Below the pieces are notes generated by a model. That model was not told the origin of the DNA. It worked only from the letters and a program-made list of their open reading frames with translations, and ran no database searches. From assembly GCF_012926505.1 (NCBI RefSeq), contig NZ_JABBNT010000006.1, positions 1-64,000 on the forward strand: a stretch of 64,000 nucleotides of DNA. Reading direction: 5' to 3'. Positions 16,562 through 25,673 of the stretch are shown here, one piece after another. The stretch's first letter is position 1; each line of letters opens with the position of its first letter. The position numbers and the translations under genes are program-made. This stretch comes from Pacificispira spongiicola. GTDB lineage: Bacteria > Pseudomonadota > Alphaproteobacteria > UBA8366 > Aestuariispiraceae.

Positions 16562-17677
16562 ATGAAGAAGAGACGCTTACTCCTGTTGGGGGGTGCCCTC
16601 ATGGCAGCCTTGGGGGCAATCCCGGTTGTCGTCCTCTCCATTCCGCAACAAGAAGCGTCTGCCGTGAGCGATCCAAGGCAGGACCCGCCAATCGTCCGGC
16701 TGACCACGGGTATCCGGGTTACGGGCGCGGAACGCAGTTTCACGGGCGTTATCGGGGCCAGGGTTCAGAGCGGTCTCGGTTTTCGGGTGTCCGGGAAAAT
16801 CATGGAACGGTTTGTCGATGCCGGTCAGGGGGTTGAAGCCGGGCAATTGCTGATGCGCCTGGACGAAACGGACCTGCAACTGGCGCTGACGGCGAAGCGG
16901 AATGCCGTTGCGGTGGCGCGGGCGGCACTGGTCCCGGCGAGGGCGGACGAAAAGCGTTACGCGGCTCTTCTCAAGAATGGACTGGCTGCGAGCCAGCAGC
17001 GCTACGAGCAGGCGAAGGCGGCGTTGGATATCGCCCAAGCGCAGGTCGCGGCCGCCGAGGCAGAGGCACGGGTTGCCGAGAACCAGGCGACGTATTCCCT
17101 GCTGCTGGCGGATATGGACGGGACGGTGATCGAAACCCTCGCGGAGCCGGGCCAAGTGGTTGCGGCCGGTCAAACGGTAATTCGTCTGGCCCAAGCCGGA
17201 CCACGCGAGGCCGTGGTCGCGCTCCCCGAAACGATCCGACCGACGATCGGCTCCGGCGCAGAAGCCAGCCTGTACGGTTCCGACCAGCATCGCTACAAGG
17301 CCCATCTTCGGCAATTATCGGATTCCGCCGATCCTCAAACGCGCACCTATGAAGCCCGCTATGTGCTCGACGGAGAGGCTGCCGAGGCGCCGCTCGGCGC
17401 GACCGTAACCATTCACCTTGAAAGCCGAGACGATGCGTCGGAATACCAAGTGCCTCTGGGGGCGTTGCTCGACGATGGGGAGAAAACGGGCGTTTGGGTT
17501 TTTGACGATACCACGTCGACCGTGAGTTTTCGACCGGTCGGGTTGGTTCGGATCACGGACGAAACCGCCGTGGTTACCGGTCTGGTTCCCAGCGACACGA
17601 TCGTTGCTCTCGGCGCCCATCTTTTGCAGGACGGTGCGCAGGTCAGGGCGGAATCCGAAAGCGGTGGGGCTAAGTGA
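16562..17677 (+). CDS. efflux RND transporter periplasmic adaptor subunit (HlyD/AcrA type)
   Basis: A 371-residue membrane-fusion protein. An N-terminal hydrophobic segment (LLLLGGALMAALGAIPVVVL) anchors or exports it. It has the split lipoyl/barrel-sandwich domain (SGKIMERFVDAGQGVEAGQL and the return half GTVIETLAEPGQVVAAGQTV) around a coiled-coil hairpin (~residues 105-180, rich in Ala, Glu and Arg), and then a beta-barrel. It links the inner-membrane pump to an outer-membrane channel, which is not encoded nearby. Its stop codon overlaps the start of the pump gene (TGATG). Confidence 0.92.
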   Translation: MKKRRLLLLGGALMAALGAIPVVVLSIPQQEASAVSDPRQDPPIVRLTTGIRVTGAERSFTGVIGARVQSGLGFRVSGKIMERFVDAGQGVEAGQLLMRLDETDLQLALTAKRNAVAVARAALVPARADEKRYAALLKNGLAASQQRYEQAKAALDIAQAQVAAAEAEARVAENQATYSLLLADMDGTVIETLAEPGQVVAAGQTVIRLAQAGPREAVVALPETIRPTIGSGAEASLYGSDQHRYKAHLRQLSDSADPQTRTYEARYVLDGEAAEAPLGATVTIHLESRDDASEYQVPLGALLDDGEKTGVWVFDDTTSTVSFRPVGLVRITDETAVVTGLVPSDTIVALGAHLLQDGAQVRAESESGGAK

Positions 17678-20600
17678 TGACTCTGAACCTTTCCGCGCTC
17701 GCCGTTCGCGAACGGTCGGCTACCCTGTTCTTCATCCTCCTGCTCGTCGCCGCCGGCGCCTATGCCTTTGTCATGCTCGGGCGGGCGGAAGACCCCAGCT
17801 TCACCATCAAGACGCTGACGGTGACTACGGCTTGGCCGGGCGCGACGGCGCGCGAAATGCAGGATCTCGTCGCCGAACCGTTGGAAAAGCGGATTCAGGA
17901 ACTGACTTGGTACGATCGGGTCGAGACGACGACCAGACCAGGTTATGCGTATATGACGGTTACGCTGAAGGACAGCACGCCGCCATCCGCCGTGCAGGAA
18001 GAGTTTTATCAGGCCCGCAAGAAGCTGGGGGACGAAGCCCGCAACCTACCGTCGGGCGTTCTCGGCCCCTTTGTGAATGATGAATATTCGGATGTCAGTT
18101 TCGCCCTCTATGCGCTCAAAGCGAAGGGCATGCCGATGCGCGAACTGGTCCGGCAGGCCGAAACGATCCGCCAGGACCTCCTGCACGTTCCCGGCGTCAA
18201 GAAAATCAACATTCTCGGTGAACGGCCCGAACAGATATTCGTGGAGTTCTCCTATGTCAAGCTCGCAACTCTCGGCGTGTCGGCACAGGATATCCTCGCC
18301 GCTTTGCAACGGCAGAACACCGTCACCCCGGCCGGCTCAATCGACACGCGCGGGCCGAGGGTCTTCATCAGGGTCGACGGTGCGTATGACGGTGTTCAGA
18401 CGATCGCCGACACGCCGATCGTCGCCCGGGGACGGACCTTGAAGCTGTCCGATATCGCGACGGTACGCCGGGGATATGAGGATCCTCCGACATTCCTCAT
18501 CCGAAACCAGGGCGAACCCGCCATCGAACTTGCAGCCGTCATGCAGGAAGGGTGGGACGGTCTCGCGCTCGGCAAGGCGCTGGAAGAACGGACGTCGGCC
18601 ATAGCCCGAACGCTGCCGCTCGGGATGACGCTCGACAAGGTGACCGACCAAGCCGTCAACATCACGCATGCGGTCGACGAATTCATGATGAAATTCGCGA
18701 TGGCGCTCGGCGTGGTGCTGCTGGTGAGTTTGCTCAGTCTCGGTTGGCGCGTCGGCATTGTTGTGGCGGCGGCCGTTCCGCTGACGCTTGCCGTCGTGTT
18801 CCTCATCATGCTGGAGACTGGCCGGTTCTTCGATCGGATTACGCTCGGCGCCCTTATTCTCGCGCTCGGTCTTCTCGTGGACGACGCCATCATCGCCATC
18901 GAGATCATGGTGGTGAAAATGGAAGAAGGCATGGACCGCATCAAGGCGGCGGCCTATGCTTGGAGCCACACGGCGGCGCCGATGCTGTCGGGCACGCTGG
19001 TGACGGTCGCCGGCTTCCTGCCCGTAGGCTTCGCAGCCTCGACGGCCGGCGAATACGCCGGCAACATCTTCTGGGTCGTGGGCTTCGCTCTGATCGTTTC
19101 CTGGGTCGTCGCGGTGATCTTCACGCCCTATCTCGGCGTCAAGATGCTGCCCGATATCAAGCCGATCGAGGGCGGCCACCATGCGATTTACGACACGCCC
19201 AATTATCGGCGCCTGCGAGGACTCATCACACTCGCCGTGCGTCACAAGTTCCTGACCTGCGCCGTCGTCGGTGCCGCCTTCATGTTCGGCGCCCTCGGTA
19301 TGGGGAGCGTAAAACAGCAGTTCTTCCCGACATCCGATCGCCCCGAGGTTTTGGTCGAGGTTCGGCTGCCGGAAGGCGCCGGCATCGAGACAACGATCGC
19401 TGCGGTCGAGAAAATCGAGCAGTGGCTTGACAAACAGCCGGAGACCGAAATCGTCACCAGCTATGTCGGTCGGGGCGCACCGAGATTCTTCATGGCTCTG
19501 TCGCCGGAATTACCGGATCCCGCGTTTGCCAAAATTGTGGTGCTGACACCCGACGCGGAAGCGCGGGAAGCCTTGAAACACAAGCTTCGTGAAGTGGTGA
19601 CCGAGGGACTCGCTCCCGAAGCTTACGTGCGCGTCACGCAATTCGTCTTCGGCCCGCCGTCGGTCTTTCCCGTTGAATTCCGGATCATGGGACCCGATCC
19701 TACGCAACTCTACAGCATTTCCCAACGGGCGCTCGACATCATGCGGAGCGTCCCGGATGTGCGGGAGGCGAATCGCGATTGGGGAAACCGTGCGCCCGTG
19801 CTGCGCTTCGTTCCCGATCAGGATCGGCTGAACCTCATCGGCCTTTCGCCGGCCGAGGTCGGCCAGCAGCTCCAATTCCTCCTAACCGGTATTCCCGTCA
19901 CCCAGGTTCGCGAGGACATCCGCAACGTCGCTGTTGTGGCGCGTAGCGCCGGCGATGAGCGGCTGGATCCCGCGCGTCTGGCGGATTTTTCGCTGATGAC
20001 CCGCGACGGCCGCTCGATTCCACTCGACCAGATCGGTCATTCCGAAATTCGCCTTGAAGAGCCGATCCTGAAACGCCGCGATCGAACACCAGTTATCACG
20101 GTCCGCTCGGATATCAACGAAGAGACACAGCCGCCGGAGGTTTCGAAGGAGGTCATGCAAGCTCTTCAGCCGCTGATCGAATCCCTCCCGCCAGGATATC
20201 GCATTGAGATGGGGGGCTCGATCGAGGAATCCGCCAAGGCCAATGCCGCGCTGGCGACGATCTTCCCGATCATGATCGCCGCCACGCTGATCATTATCAT
20301 GCTTCAGGTGCGGTCCTTCTCGATGATGGCTATGGTCATGTTGACGGCGCCGCTTGGCCTCGTCGGCGTCGTTCCGGCGTTGCTCGCCTTCAACCAGCCC
20401 TTCGGATTCAATGCCATCCTGGGGTTGATCGGACTGGCCGGCATCCTGATGCGCAACACGCTGATCCTGACCGAGCAGATCAAGGAGAACCGTGCGGCCG
20501 GCCTCGACGATTACCACGCCGTCATCGAGGCGACGGTGCAACGCACGAGGCCGGTGATTCTGACCGCGCTTGCCGCCGTTCTGGCCTTCATCCCCCTAAC

Positions 20601-20787
20601 ACATTCCGTCTTCTGGGGATCGATGGCCTATACTCTGATCGGCGGCACGGCGGCCGGCACGGTGTTGATCCTGCTATTCCTTCCGGCGCTCTATGCCGCA
20701 TGGTTCCGGATTAGGCCGGTTGAGAGTGTCACGGGCACGCGGTCCATGGGAGACTCAGGGGCGATCGTGCCGACGGCTGCGGAGTAA
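17677..20787 (+). CDS. efflux RND transporter permease subunit (AcrB-like)
   Basis: About 1036 residues, the normal length for a proton-driven RND pump with 12 membrane helices and two large periplasmic loops. The proton-relay region is visible in LGALILALGLLVDDAIIAIE (two adjacent aspartates in helix 4), and a second repeat half begins near residue 520 with a matching late segment GLIGLAGILMRNTLILTEQI. It probably exports hydrophobic toxicants or metabolites. Start: GTG at 17674 or ATG at 17677; the ATG overlaps the adaptor stop. It forms an operon with the adaptor under TetR control. Confidence 0.93.
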   Translation: MTLNLSALAVRERSATLFFILLLVAAGAYAFVMLGRAEDPSFTIKTLTVTTAWPGATAREMQDLVAEPLEKRIQELTWYDRVETTTRPGYAYMTVTLKDSTPPSAVQEEFYQARKKLGDEARNLPSGVLGPFVNDEYSDVSFALYALKAKGMPMRELVRQAETIRQDLLHVPGVKKINILGERPEQIFVEFSYVKLATLGVSAQDILAALQRQNTVTPAGSIDTRGPRVFIRVDGAYDGVQTIADTPIVARGRTLKLSDIATVRRGYEDPPTFLIRNQGEPAIELAAVMQEGWDGLALGKALEERTSAIARTLPLGMTLDKVTDQAVNITHAVDEFMMKFAMALGVVLLVSLLSLGWRVGIVVAAAVPLTLAVVFLIMLETGRFFDRITLGALILALGLLVDDAIIAIEIMVVKMEEGMDRIKAAAYAWSHTAAPMLSGTLVTVAGFLPVGFAASTAGEYAGNIFWVVGFALIVSWVVAVIFTPYLGVKMLPDIKPIEGGHHAIYDTPNYRRLRGLITLAVRHKFLTCAVVGAAFMFGALGMGSVKQQFFPTSDRPEVLVEVRLPEGAGIETTIAAVEKIEQWLDKQPETEIVTSYVGRGAPRFFMALSPELPDPAFAKIVVLTPDAEAREALKHKLREVVTEGLAPEAYVRVTQFVFGPPSVFPVEFRIMGPDPTQLYSISQRALDIMRSVPDVREANRDWGNRAPVLRFVPDQDRLNLIGLSPAEVGQQLQFLLTGIPVTQVREDIRNVAVVARSAGDERLDPARLADFSLMTRDGRSIPLDQIGHSEIRLEEPILKRRDRTPVITVRSDINEETQPPEVSKEVMQALQPLIESLPPGYRIEMGGSIEESAKANAALATIFPIMIAATLIIIMLQVRSFSMMAMVMLTAPLGLVGVVPALLAFNQPFGFNAILGLIGLAGILMRNTLILTEQIKENRAAGLDDYHAVIEATVQRTRPVILTALAAVLAFIPLTHSVFWGSMAYTLIGGTAAGTVLILLFLPALYAAWFRIRPVESVTGTRSMGDSGAIVPTAAE

Positions 20788-20796
20788 ACCGGAATG

Positions 20797-20827
20797 GCGG
20801 TCATTTTCGGAAAACCGGTTTGACCGC
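20797..20827. terminator. possible bidirectional terminator between convergent genes
   Basis: GCGGTCA (20797-20803) and TGACCGC (20821-20827) form a 7-bp stem around a loop in which CCGG strings can pair further. It lies in the 51-base gap between the end of the pump gene and the end of the converging dehydroshikimate dehydratase gene. There is no long T-run, so strength is uncertain. Confidence 0.4.
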
Positions 20828-20838
20828 GGTGTAGGGTG

Positions 20839-22731
20839 TCATCTTCTAGGCATGCCTTTCGGTCGCAGGAAGCGCTTTTGGGCGGCGATGCGGAACGGGG
20901 CGTTCGGCGCGCCATAGCCGCCATAAGCGCCCCGGCGTTCGATGACTTCGAAAAACATGCCGTTGGCGAAGGGTGGGGAATAGAGTTGGAAGAACTCGCC
21001 CCCCTCGTCCCGGTCGTACAGGATATTGGCCAGACGCATTCGGTCCAGCAGGGCCGTGTCGATGTCGAACCGCGCGGCCAGATCGTCGTAATAGTTGGTG
21101 GAAATCGGTAGCGGTTGGAACTGGCGTTCCTGCAATCGCTCGGCCGTTTCGAAAATGTCCGATGTGCTCATCGCGATATGCTGGACGGACGCGCCGAAAC
21201 TGTCTGCCAGGAACTCTCCCGCCAGGGTGCGGTGCGTGTCCGCGCCGTTCAGGGTGATACGCAGTGTGTTGCCTTCCGCCTCGATCGCCTGACTGCGGAC
21301 CAGCCCGTCGGGATCTATGACGTCCAGCATCGTCGCCTTCTTCATCCGGAACAGCGCCGTATAGAACAGCGACCAGCTCAACATATCCTGATAGGACATG
21401 GTCTGGGCGATGTGATCGACCGCGATCAGGCCCGCATCGGGGGCGGTGGTGGCGTCCTCGACCGGTTTGAAATCCACCTGCCACAGATCGGCAAGGCCAG
21501 AACTGTCGTCGATGAAATGCAGCAGGCTGCCGCCCAGACCGCGAATGGCCGGAATGTCGAGTTCACCCGGGCCCGCCGGTTGATGAAACGGTGTCGAACC
21601 CAAACGGGTCGCTCGCTCAATCGTCGCGCCCGCGTCGGACACGGCGATACCAATATCGCAAACCGTCGTGCCGTGCATGGCGTAGGCGCTGGCGGCGTAT
21701 CCTTCCGTCTCGCGGTTTACCAGGATATGCACATCGCCCTGCTTCCACAGGGTCACTTGTTTCGACACATGGTGACGCGCGCGGTGGAAGCCCAGCGTTT
21801 CCAGAAGACGCTCCAGCGCCTCCGCTTCCTTGCCCCGGCTGCAAAATTCCAGAAACGCGGTGCCGGCAACGCTGATCGGTGCGGGCAGGGGCGGCATGTC
21901 GACGGCCAGGTCCGGTGATTGGCGTTGGACCGTGTCCATCAGGAAGATCAGCGACCGATAACCGTCCTCAGCGATCAGTTTCGTATTCCCGCCTCGGAAC
22001 TGGTCGTTGAATATTTCCAGACTGATCGGCCCGGTATAGCCGGTGGACATGACGGCGGTCATGAAATCGGTGACCGGCAGGTCGCCTTCACCGGGCATGT
22101 TGCGGAAATGTCGGGACCAGTACAGTAGATCCATGTCGATCAACGGCGCGTCCGCCAGTTGGACGAAAAATATTTTGTCCCCCGGAATGGCGCGGATCGT
22201 GTCGGAATCGATCTTTCGGGCCAGGGAATGGAAGCTGTCCAGGATCAGGCCGACATTCGGATGATCCGCCCGGCGCACGATTTCCCAGGCGTCGCGGTGG
22301 TCGTTGACATGGCGACCCCAGGCCAGGGCCTCATACCCGATACGCAACCCGCGCGCCTTTGCACGCTCCCCCAATTCCGCCAGATCGTCGGCGGCGCGGT
22401 CGATCCCGCCCAGAGCCAAGGGCGACACGTTGGAGCAAATCAGGATCAGATCCGTCCCCAGGGCCTGCATCAGGTCGAATTTCCGTTCCGCCCGGTCGAA
22501 GGCTTTGGCCCGTTGCGGGGCGGGCATGCCTTCGAAATCGCGGAAGGGCTGGAACAGCAGGATGTCCAACCCGCAATCCCGAACCATGCGACCGACCTCC
22601 TTAGGGCCGGCGTCATGGGCGATGAAGTCCTGTTCGAAAATCTCCAACCCGTCATAGCCCGCCTCCTGGATCGCGGTGAGCTTCTCCTCAAAATTCCCGG
22701 AGATAGAAACAGTTGCGATGGAGGTTTTCAT
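20839..22731 (-). CDS. quiC: 3-dehydroshikimate dehydratase, QuiC type (TIM barrel fused to HPPD-like domain)
   Basis: A 630-residue two-domain protein. The N-terminal half is an AP-endonuclease-2-type TIM barrel (residues ~1-275) with metal-ligand regions such as LICSNVSP, GYEALAWGRHVNDH, LILDSFHSL and EIFNDQFRGG. The C-terminal half (~285-620) resembles 4-hydroxyphenylpyruvate dioxygenase, with the vicinal-oxygen-chelate segments VQHIAMSTSDIF and FFEVIERRGAYGGYG. This fusion is typical of bacterial QuiC enzymes, which dehydrate 3-dehydroshikimate to protocatechuate. Start ATG at 22731 (MKTSIATVSISGNF). It is the last gene of the shikimate uptake operon, four bases after DctM. Confidence 0.9.
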   Translation of the reverse strand: MKTSIATVSISGNFEEKLTAIQEAGYDGLEIFEQDFIAHDAGPKEVGRMVRDCGLDILLFQPFRDFEGMPAPQRAKAFDRAERKFDLMQALGTDLILICSNVSPLALGGIDRAADDLAELGERAKARGLRIGYEALAWGRHVNDHRDAWEIVRRADHPNVGLILDSFHSLARKIDSDTIRAIPGDKIFFVQLADAPLIDMDLLYWSRHFRNMPGEGDLPVTDFMTAVMSTGYTGPISLEIFNDQFRGGNTKLIAEDGYRSLIFLMDTVQRQSPDLAVDMPPLPAPISVAGTAFLEFCSRGKEAEALERLLETLGFHRARHHVSKQVTLWKQGDVHILVNRETEGYAASAYAMHGTTVCDIGIAVSDAGATIERATRLGSTPFHQPAGPGELDIPAIRGLGGSLLHFIDDSSGLADLWQVDFKPVEDATTAPDAGLIAVDHIAQTMSYQDMLSWSLFYTALFRMKKATMLDVIDPDGLVRSQAIEAEGNTLRITLNGADTHRTLAGEFLADSFGASVQHIAMSTSDIFETAERLQERQFQPLPISTNYYDDLAARFDIDTALLDRMRLANILYDRDEGGEFFQLYSPPFANGMFFEVIERRGAYGGYGAPNAPFRIAAQKRFLRPKGMPRR

Positions 22732-22735
22732 GGCG

Positions 22736-24010
22736 TCAGTATCCCAATAGGCGCGGCAGGAAAGTGACAATGTCCGGAACGAAGGTGAGGATCAGCAGGA
22801 CCACGACTTCCACCACGAAGAACGGCATGATCGCGCGGGACAATCGGGCCATGCCGACGCCCGCTATTCCTTCCGCCACGAACAGGCACAGGCCCATCGG
22901 CGGGGTGATCAGGCCGATCATCAGGTTGAAGATCACGATGATGCCGAAATGAACCGGATCGACGCCCATCGACACCGCGATCGGGTGCAGGATCGGCACC
23001 AGGACCAGCATCGCCGCGATCCCTTCGAGGAACAGGCCGACGAACAGGAATAGGATGATGACCGCGAAGAGGAAGGCGGTCTTGCTGTCCACCGATCCGA
23101 TGACCCAGTCAGTCAGCATGTTCGGCACGCGGTTATAGGTCAAAAGCCAGTTGCCCGCCGCGACGACCGAAATGATGATCAGGATGACCGCGCTGTCGCG
23201 CATCGCTTCCGAAAAGATTCGGGGCAGGGCCGCCGGTTTGATCTTGCGATAGACGAACAGGCCGACAATCAGGGCATAGGCGACGGCGAAGCTCGCGGCC
23301 TCCGTCGGGGTGACGACGCCCAGCAGGATCGACCCGACGACGAAGACCGGCATCAGCAAGGGCAGCAAGCCGCCCAACAGGGCCGCGCGCCGGTTCGGTC
23401 CGGACAATTCGGGCGCGTCGGAAATCTGACCCGGCGAAATCGAAAAGGCGACATAGACCGACAGGAACCCGGCCAGTAGCAGGCCCGGCACGATCCCGGC
23501 CAGGAACAAGGCGGGCACCGAAACGCCGGAGACGATCAGAGCATAGATGATGACCGGGATCGACGGCGGAATGATGGGCCCGATGACGGAAGATGCGGCG
23601 GTCAGCGCGGCGGCATAGGCGCGGCTGTAACCATGGCGTTCCATTTCCGGGATAAAGACCCGGCCAAGGGCGGAGGTATCCGCGACGGCGGACCCGGACA
23701 GGCCCGCGAAGATAACGGAGGCCCAGATGTTCACCTGGGCGAGACCGCCGCGCATGCCGCCGACCAGGGCGTTGGCGAAGGCGATGATGCGCCGCGTGAT
23801 GCCGCTTTCGTTCATCAACTCCCCCGCCAGAACGAACAGCGGGATGGCGAGAAGGGGATAGGAATTCATCCCCTTGAACATTTCCGATGCGACGATGCGG
23901 ATGTGATAGGGCAGGTCGCCCATCGCCATGAAATACAGAAGGGCGGCCATGATCGCGACCGCGATGGGAACACCGAAGACCAGCCCGGCGACGAGGATGA
24001 TGTATACCAT
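22736..24010 (-). CDS. TRAP transporter large permease subunit, DctM family (shikimate-type operon)
   Basis: A 424-residue protein with about 12 membrane helices. Family marks include PLFVLAGELMNESGITRRII, SGSAVADTSALGRVFIPEME, ASSVIGPIIPPSIPVIIYAL and LFLEGIAAMLVLVPIL. It is the ion-coupled channel of the second TRAP system in this window. Its start overlaps the DctQ stop by one base (TAATG) and its stop lies four bases before the quiC start, so the three are translated from one message. The substrate, shikimate or quinate, is inferred from flanking enzymes. Confidence 0.92.
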   Translation of the reverse strand: MVYIILVAGLVFGVPIAVAIMAALLYFMAMGDLPYHIRIVASEMFKGMNSYPLLAIPLFVLAGELMNESGITRRIIAFANALVGGMRGGLAQVNIWASVIFAGLSGSAVADTSALGRVFIPEMERHGYSRAYAAALTAASSVIGPIIPPSIPVIIYALIVSGVSVPALFLAGIVPGLLLAGFLSVYVAFSISPGQISDAPELSGPNRRAALLGGLLPLLMPVFVVGSILLGVVTPTEAASFAVAYALIVGLFVYRKIKPAALPRIFSEAMRDSAVILIIISVVAAGNWLLTYNRVPNMLTDWVIGSVDSKTAFLFAVIILFLFVGLFLEGIAAMLVLVPILHPIAVSMGVDPVHFGIIVIFNLMIGLITPPMGLCLFVAEGIAGVGMARLSRAIMPFFVVEVVVLLILTFVPDIVTFLPRLLGY

Positions 24011-24531
24011 TACCGGAATTCCCGAAGCCGGGAAATAAGTCGCAAGACGGCGGCGATGGCCAGGATCGCCCCGCCGACGGCGATGGCGTATTGATAGGTG
24101 CCCATCTGACCCAGCGCGACGAACCCGTCGATACCGGTCGCGGCGGCCAGGTCCTTTGCGGTGCCGATCAGGCCGGAGGCTTCAATCTCCCCACGGCGGG
24201 TCGCGAACACGATCCCGGCCCGGGTCAAAAGGACGCCGACGACGGCGGTGATCACATCGCTGGCGGCGAACAGGATCAAACGCTGACGATTGGTCAGAAA
24301 GTCGGTCAAAACGGTGAAGCGGATATGCCGGTCCTGCAGGTAGGCATAGCCCAGGCCGAACATCACCCCGTAAATCGTAAGATAGATCGGCAGTTCTTCG
24401 CCCCATTCCAGTGATTTGCCGATGGTGTACCGGCGCAGGGAATTGACGAAGATGATGCCGAAGACGAGAGCCATGGAAATCCCGGATCCCCAGGCGAACA
24501 AGGTTCGGAATGCTTTTTGTATCGCGGCCAT
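24010..24531 (-). CDS. TRAP transporter small permease subunit, DctQ family (shikimate-type operon)
   Basis: A 173-residue membrane protein with four helices and the DctQ signature region NSLRRYTIGKSLEWGEELPI followed by YLTIYGVMFGLGYAYLQDRH. It pairs with the adjacent DctM. Separated from dctP by 73 bases that contain a strong hairpin, as in the other TRAP operon of the window. Normal length for the family; start ATG at 24531. Confidence 0.9.
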   Translation of the reverse strand: MAAIQKAFRTLFAWGSGISMALVFGIIFVNSLRRYTIGKSLEWGEELPIYLTIYGVMFGLGYAYLQDRHIRFTVLTDFLTNRQRLILFAASDVITAVVGVLLTRAGIVFATRRGEIEASGLIGTAKDLAAATGIDGFVALGQMGTYQYAIAVGGAILAIAAVLRLISRLREFR

Positions 24532-24562
24532 TCCCGAGGACTCTCCTTACGGCGAAAAGAAA

Positions 24563-24596
24563 GCGCGGGCGGCCGGGTGATCCGGTCCGCCCGCGC
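24563..24596 (-). terminator. strong hairpin between dctP and dctQ of the shikimate operon
   Basis: On the minus strand GCGCGGGCGG pairs with CCGCCCGCGC around a loop that can itself pair (CCGG...CCGG), followed by TTTCTTTTC. It is a GC-rich stem of 10 or more pairs with a weak T-rich tail. It is expected to stop part of the transcription after dctP, or to protect the dctP message, giving excess receptor. Confidence 0.65.
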
Positions 24597-24604
24597 GGTA
24601 GTCC

Positions 24605-25615
24605 TTACTGGGCGGCGTTCGCCAGCGCCGCGTCCAGCTTTTCAATCCAAACGGCTTCGTCGCCGAGCTCACCGGCAAGCCAGGTCTTCACCGCCGGTTG
24701 GGCTTTCTCGCGAAACTGTGCCAGTTCGTCGGCCGTCGGGGAATAGACCTGCATGCCTTCGGCCTGGACGTTGTTCACGCCGGACGCCGTGTTCCACTGC
24801 TGAATGGACCGGCCCATCATGCCCGCGACCTTCGCGGCCTTGGCGACAACGCCCTGCGTCGCCGGGTCCAGCGACTGGAACCATTCGTCATTTACGACCA
24901 GGAAGTCGGCGGCATAGACGTGGCCGTCCAGGGTCATGAACTTTTGCAGCTTATGCAGGCCGTTGTTGTAGATCACGCCGACCGGGTTTTCCTGACCGTC
25001 GACCACGCCGGTGGACAGCGCGTTCGGCAGTTCCGTCCAGGCGATCGGGGTCGGCTCGCCGCCCAGGCCCTTGACCATTTCAACATAGAGCGGGATCGGC
25101 TGGACCCGGAACTTCAGGCCCGCCATATCCGCCGGCGTCCGGATTTCGCGCTGATTGTTGGTGAAGTTGCGGAAGCCGGTTTCCCCGTAAGCGAGGGTCC
25201 GCAGCCCGGTCTGCTCCAGGCAATGCTGCGCCAGTTCCTGACCGAACGGGCCGTCGAGCACTTCCCAGGCAACCGGCGCCGACGGGAAGGTGTAAGGAAT
25301 GTCCAGAACCGATGCCGCCTTGCAAATCTTCGACATCGCGCCGGACACCATGACGATCTGGGTCAGGCCTTCCTGTGCCTGCTGAACCAGTTCGCCCTCG
25401 TTGCCGAGCGCGCCGGCGGGGAAGAGCTCGACTTTAAGGTCGCTTTCGCCTTCCACGATATTCTTGAAGATATGCGCGGCGGCGCCCTTTTTGGAATTTT
25501 GCCAATCGTCGGGATCGACATGGGCGAAACGCACGGTCTGCGCGGCAGCCGGGGCGGCTAAAAGTCCCATGGCGAGCGCGCCCGCCGTCAGGATGGTGGT
25601 AAAGTTGAAAGTCAT
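24605..25615 (-). CDS. TRAP transporter substrate-binding protein, DctP family (probable shikimate/quinate receptor)
   Basis: A 336-residue periplasmic receptor. The signal peptide ends near residue 25 (LTAGALAMGLLAAPAAAQ). The conserved DctP core includes RFAHVDPDDWQNSKKGAAAH, GLKFRVQPIPLYVEMVKGLG, PTPIAWTELPNALSTGVVDG and QENPVGVIYNNGLHKLQKFM. It lies between shikimate dehydrogenase and the permease genes, so its ligand is probably shikimate or quinate; that assignment rests on neighbours, not on visible ligand residues. A GAGGGAGGA ribosome site precedes the ATG. Confidence 0.9.
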   Translation of the reverse strand: MTFNFTTILTAGALAMGLLAAPAAAQTVRFAHVDPDDWQNSKKGAAAHIFKNIVEGESDLKVELFPAGALGNEGELVQQAQEGLTQIVMVSGAMSKICKAASVLDIPYTFPSAPVAWEVLDGPFGQELAQHCLEQTGLRTLAYGETGFRNFTNNQREIRTPADMAGLKFRVQPIPLYVEMVKGLGGEPTPIAWTELPNALSTGVVDGQENPVGVIYNNGLHKLQKFMTLDGHVYAADFLVVNDEWFQSLDPATQGVVAKAAKVAGMMGRSIQQWNTASGVNNVQAEGMQVYSPTADELAQFREKAQPAVKTWLAGELGDEAVWIEKLDAALANAAQ

Positions 25616-25673
25616 CGAGTTCCTCCCTCATTTTCTGATTTGCCGGTCTTGTGACCGACGGTTTACCCGGCTT

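Noticed and set aside
18337-19245. Minus-strand frame opposite the RND pump
   Set aside because: Histidine- and arginine-rich shadow of a pump gene with clear membrane topology.
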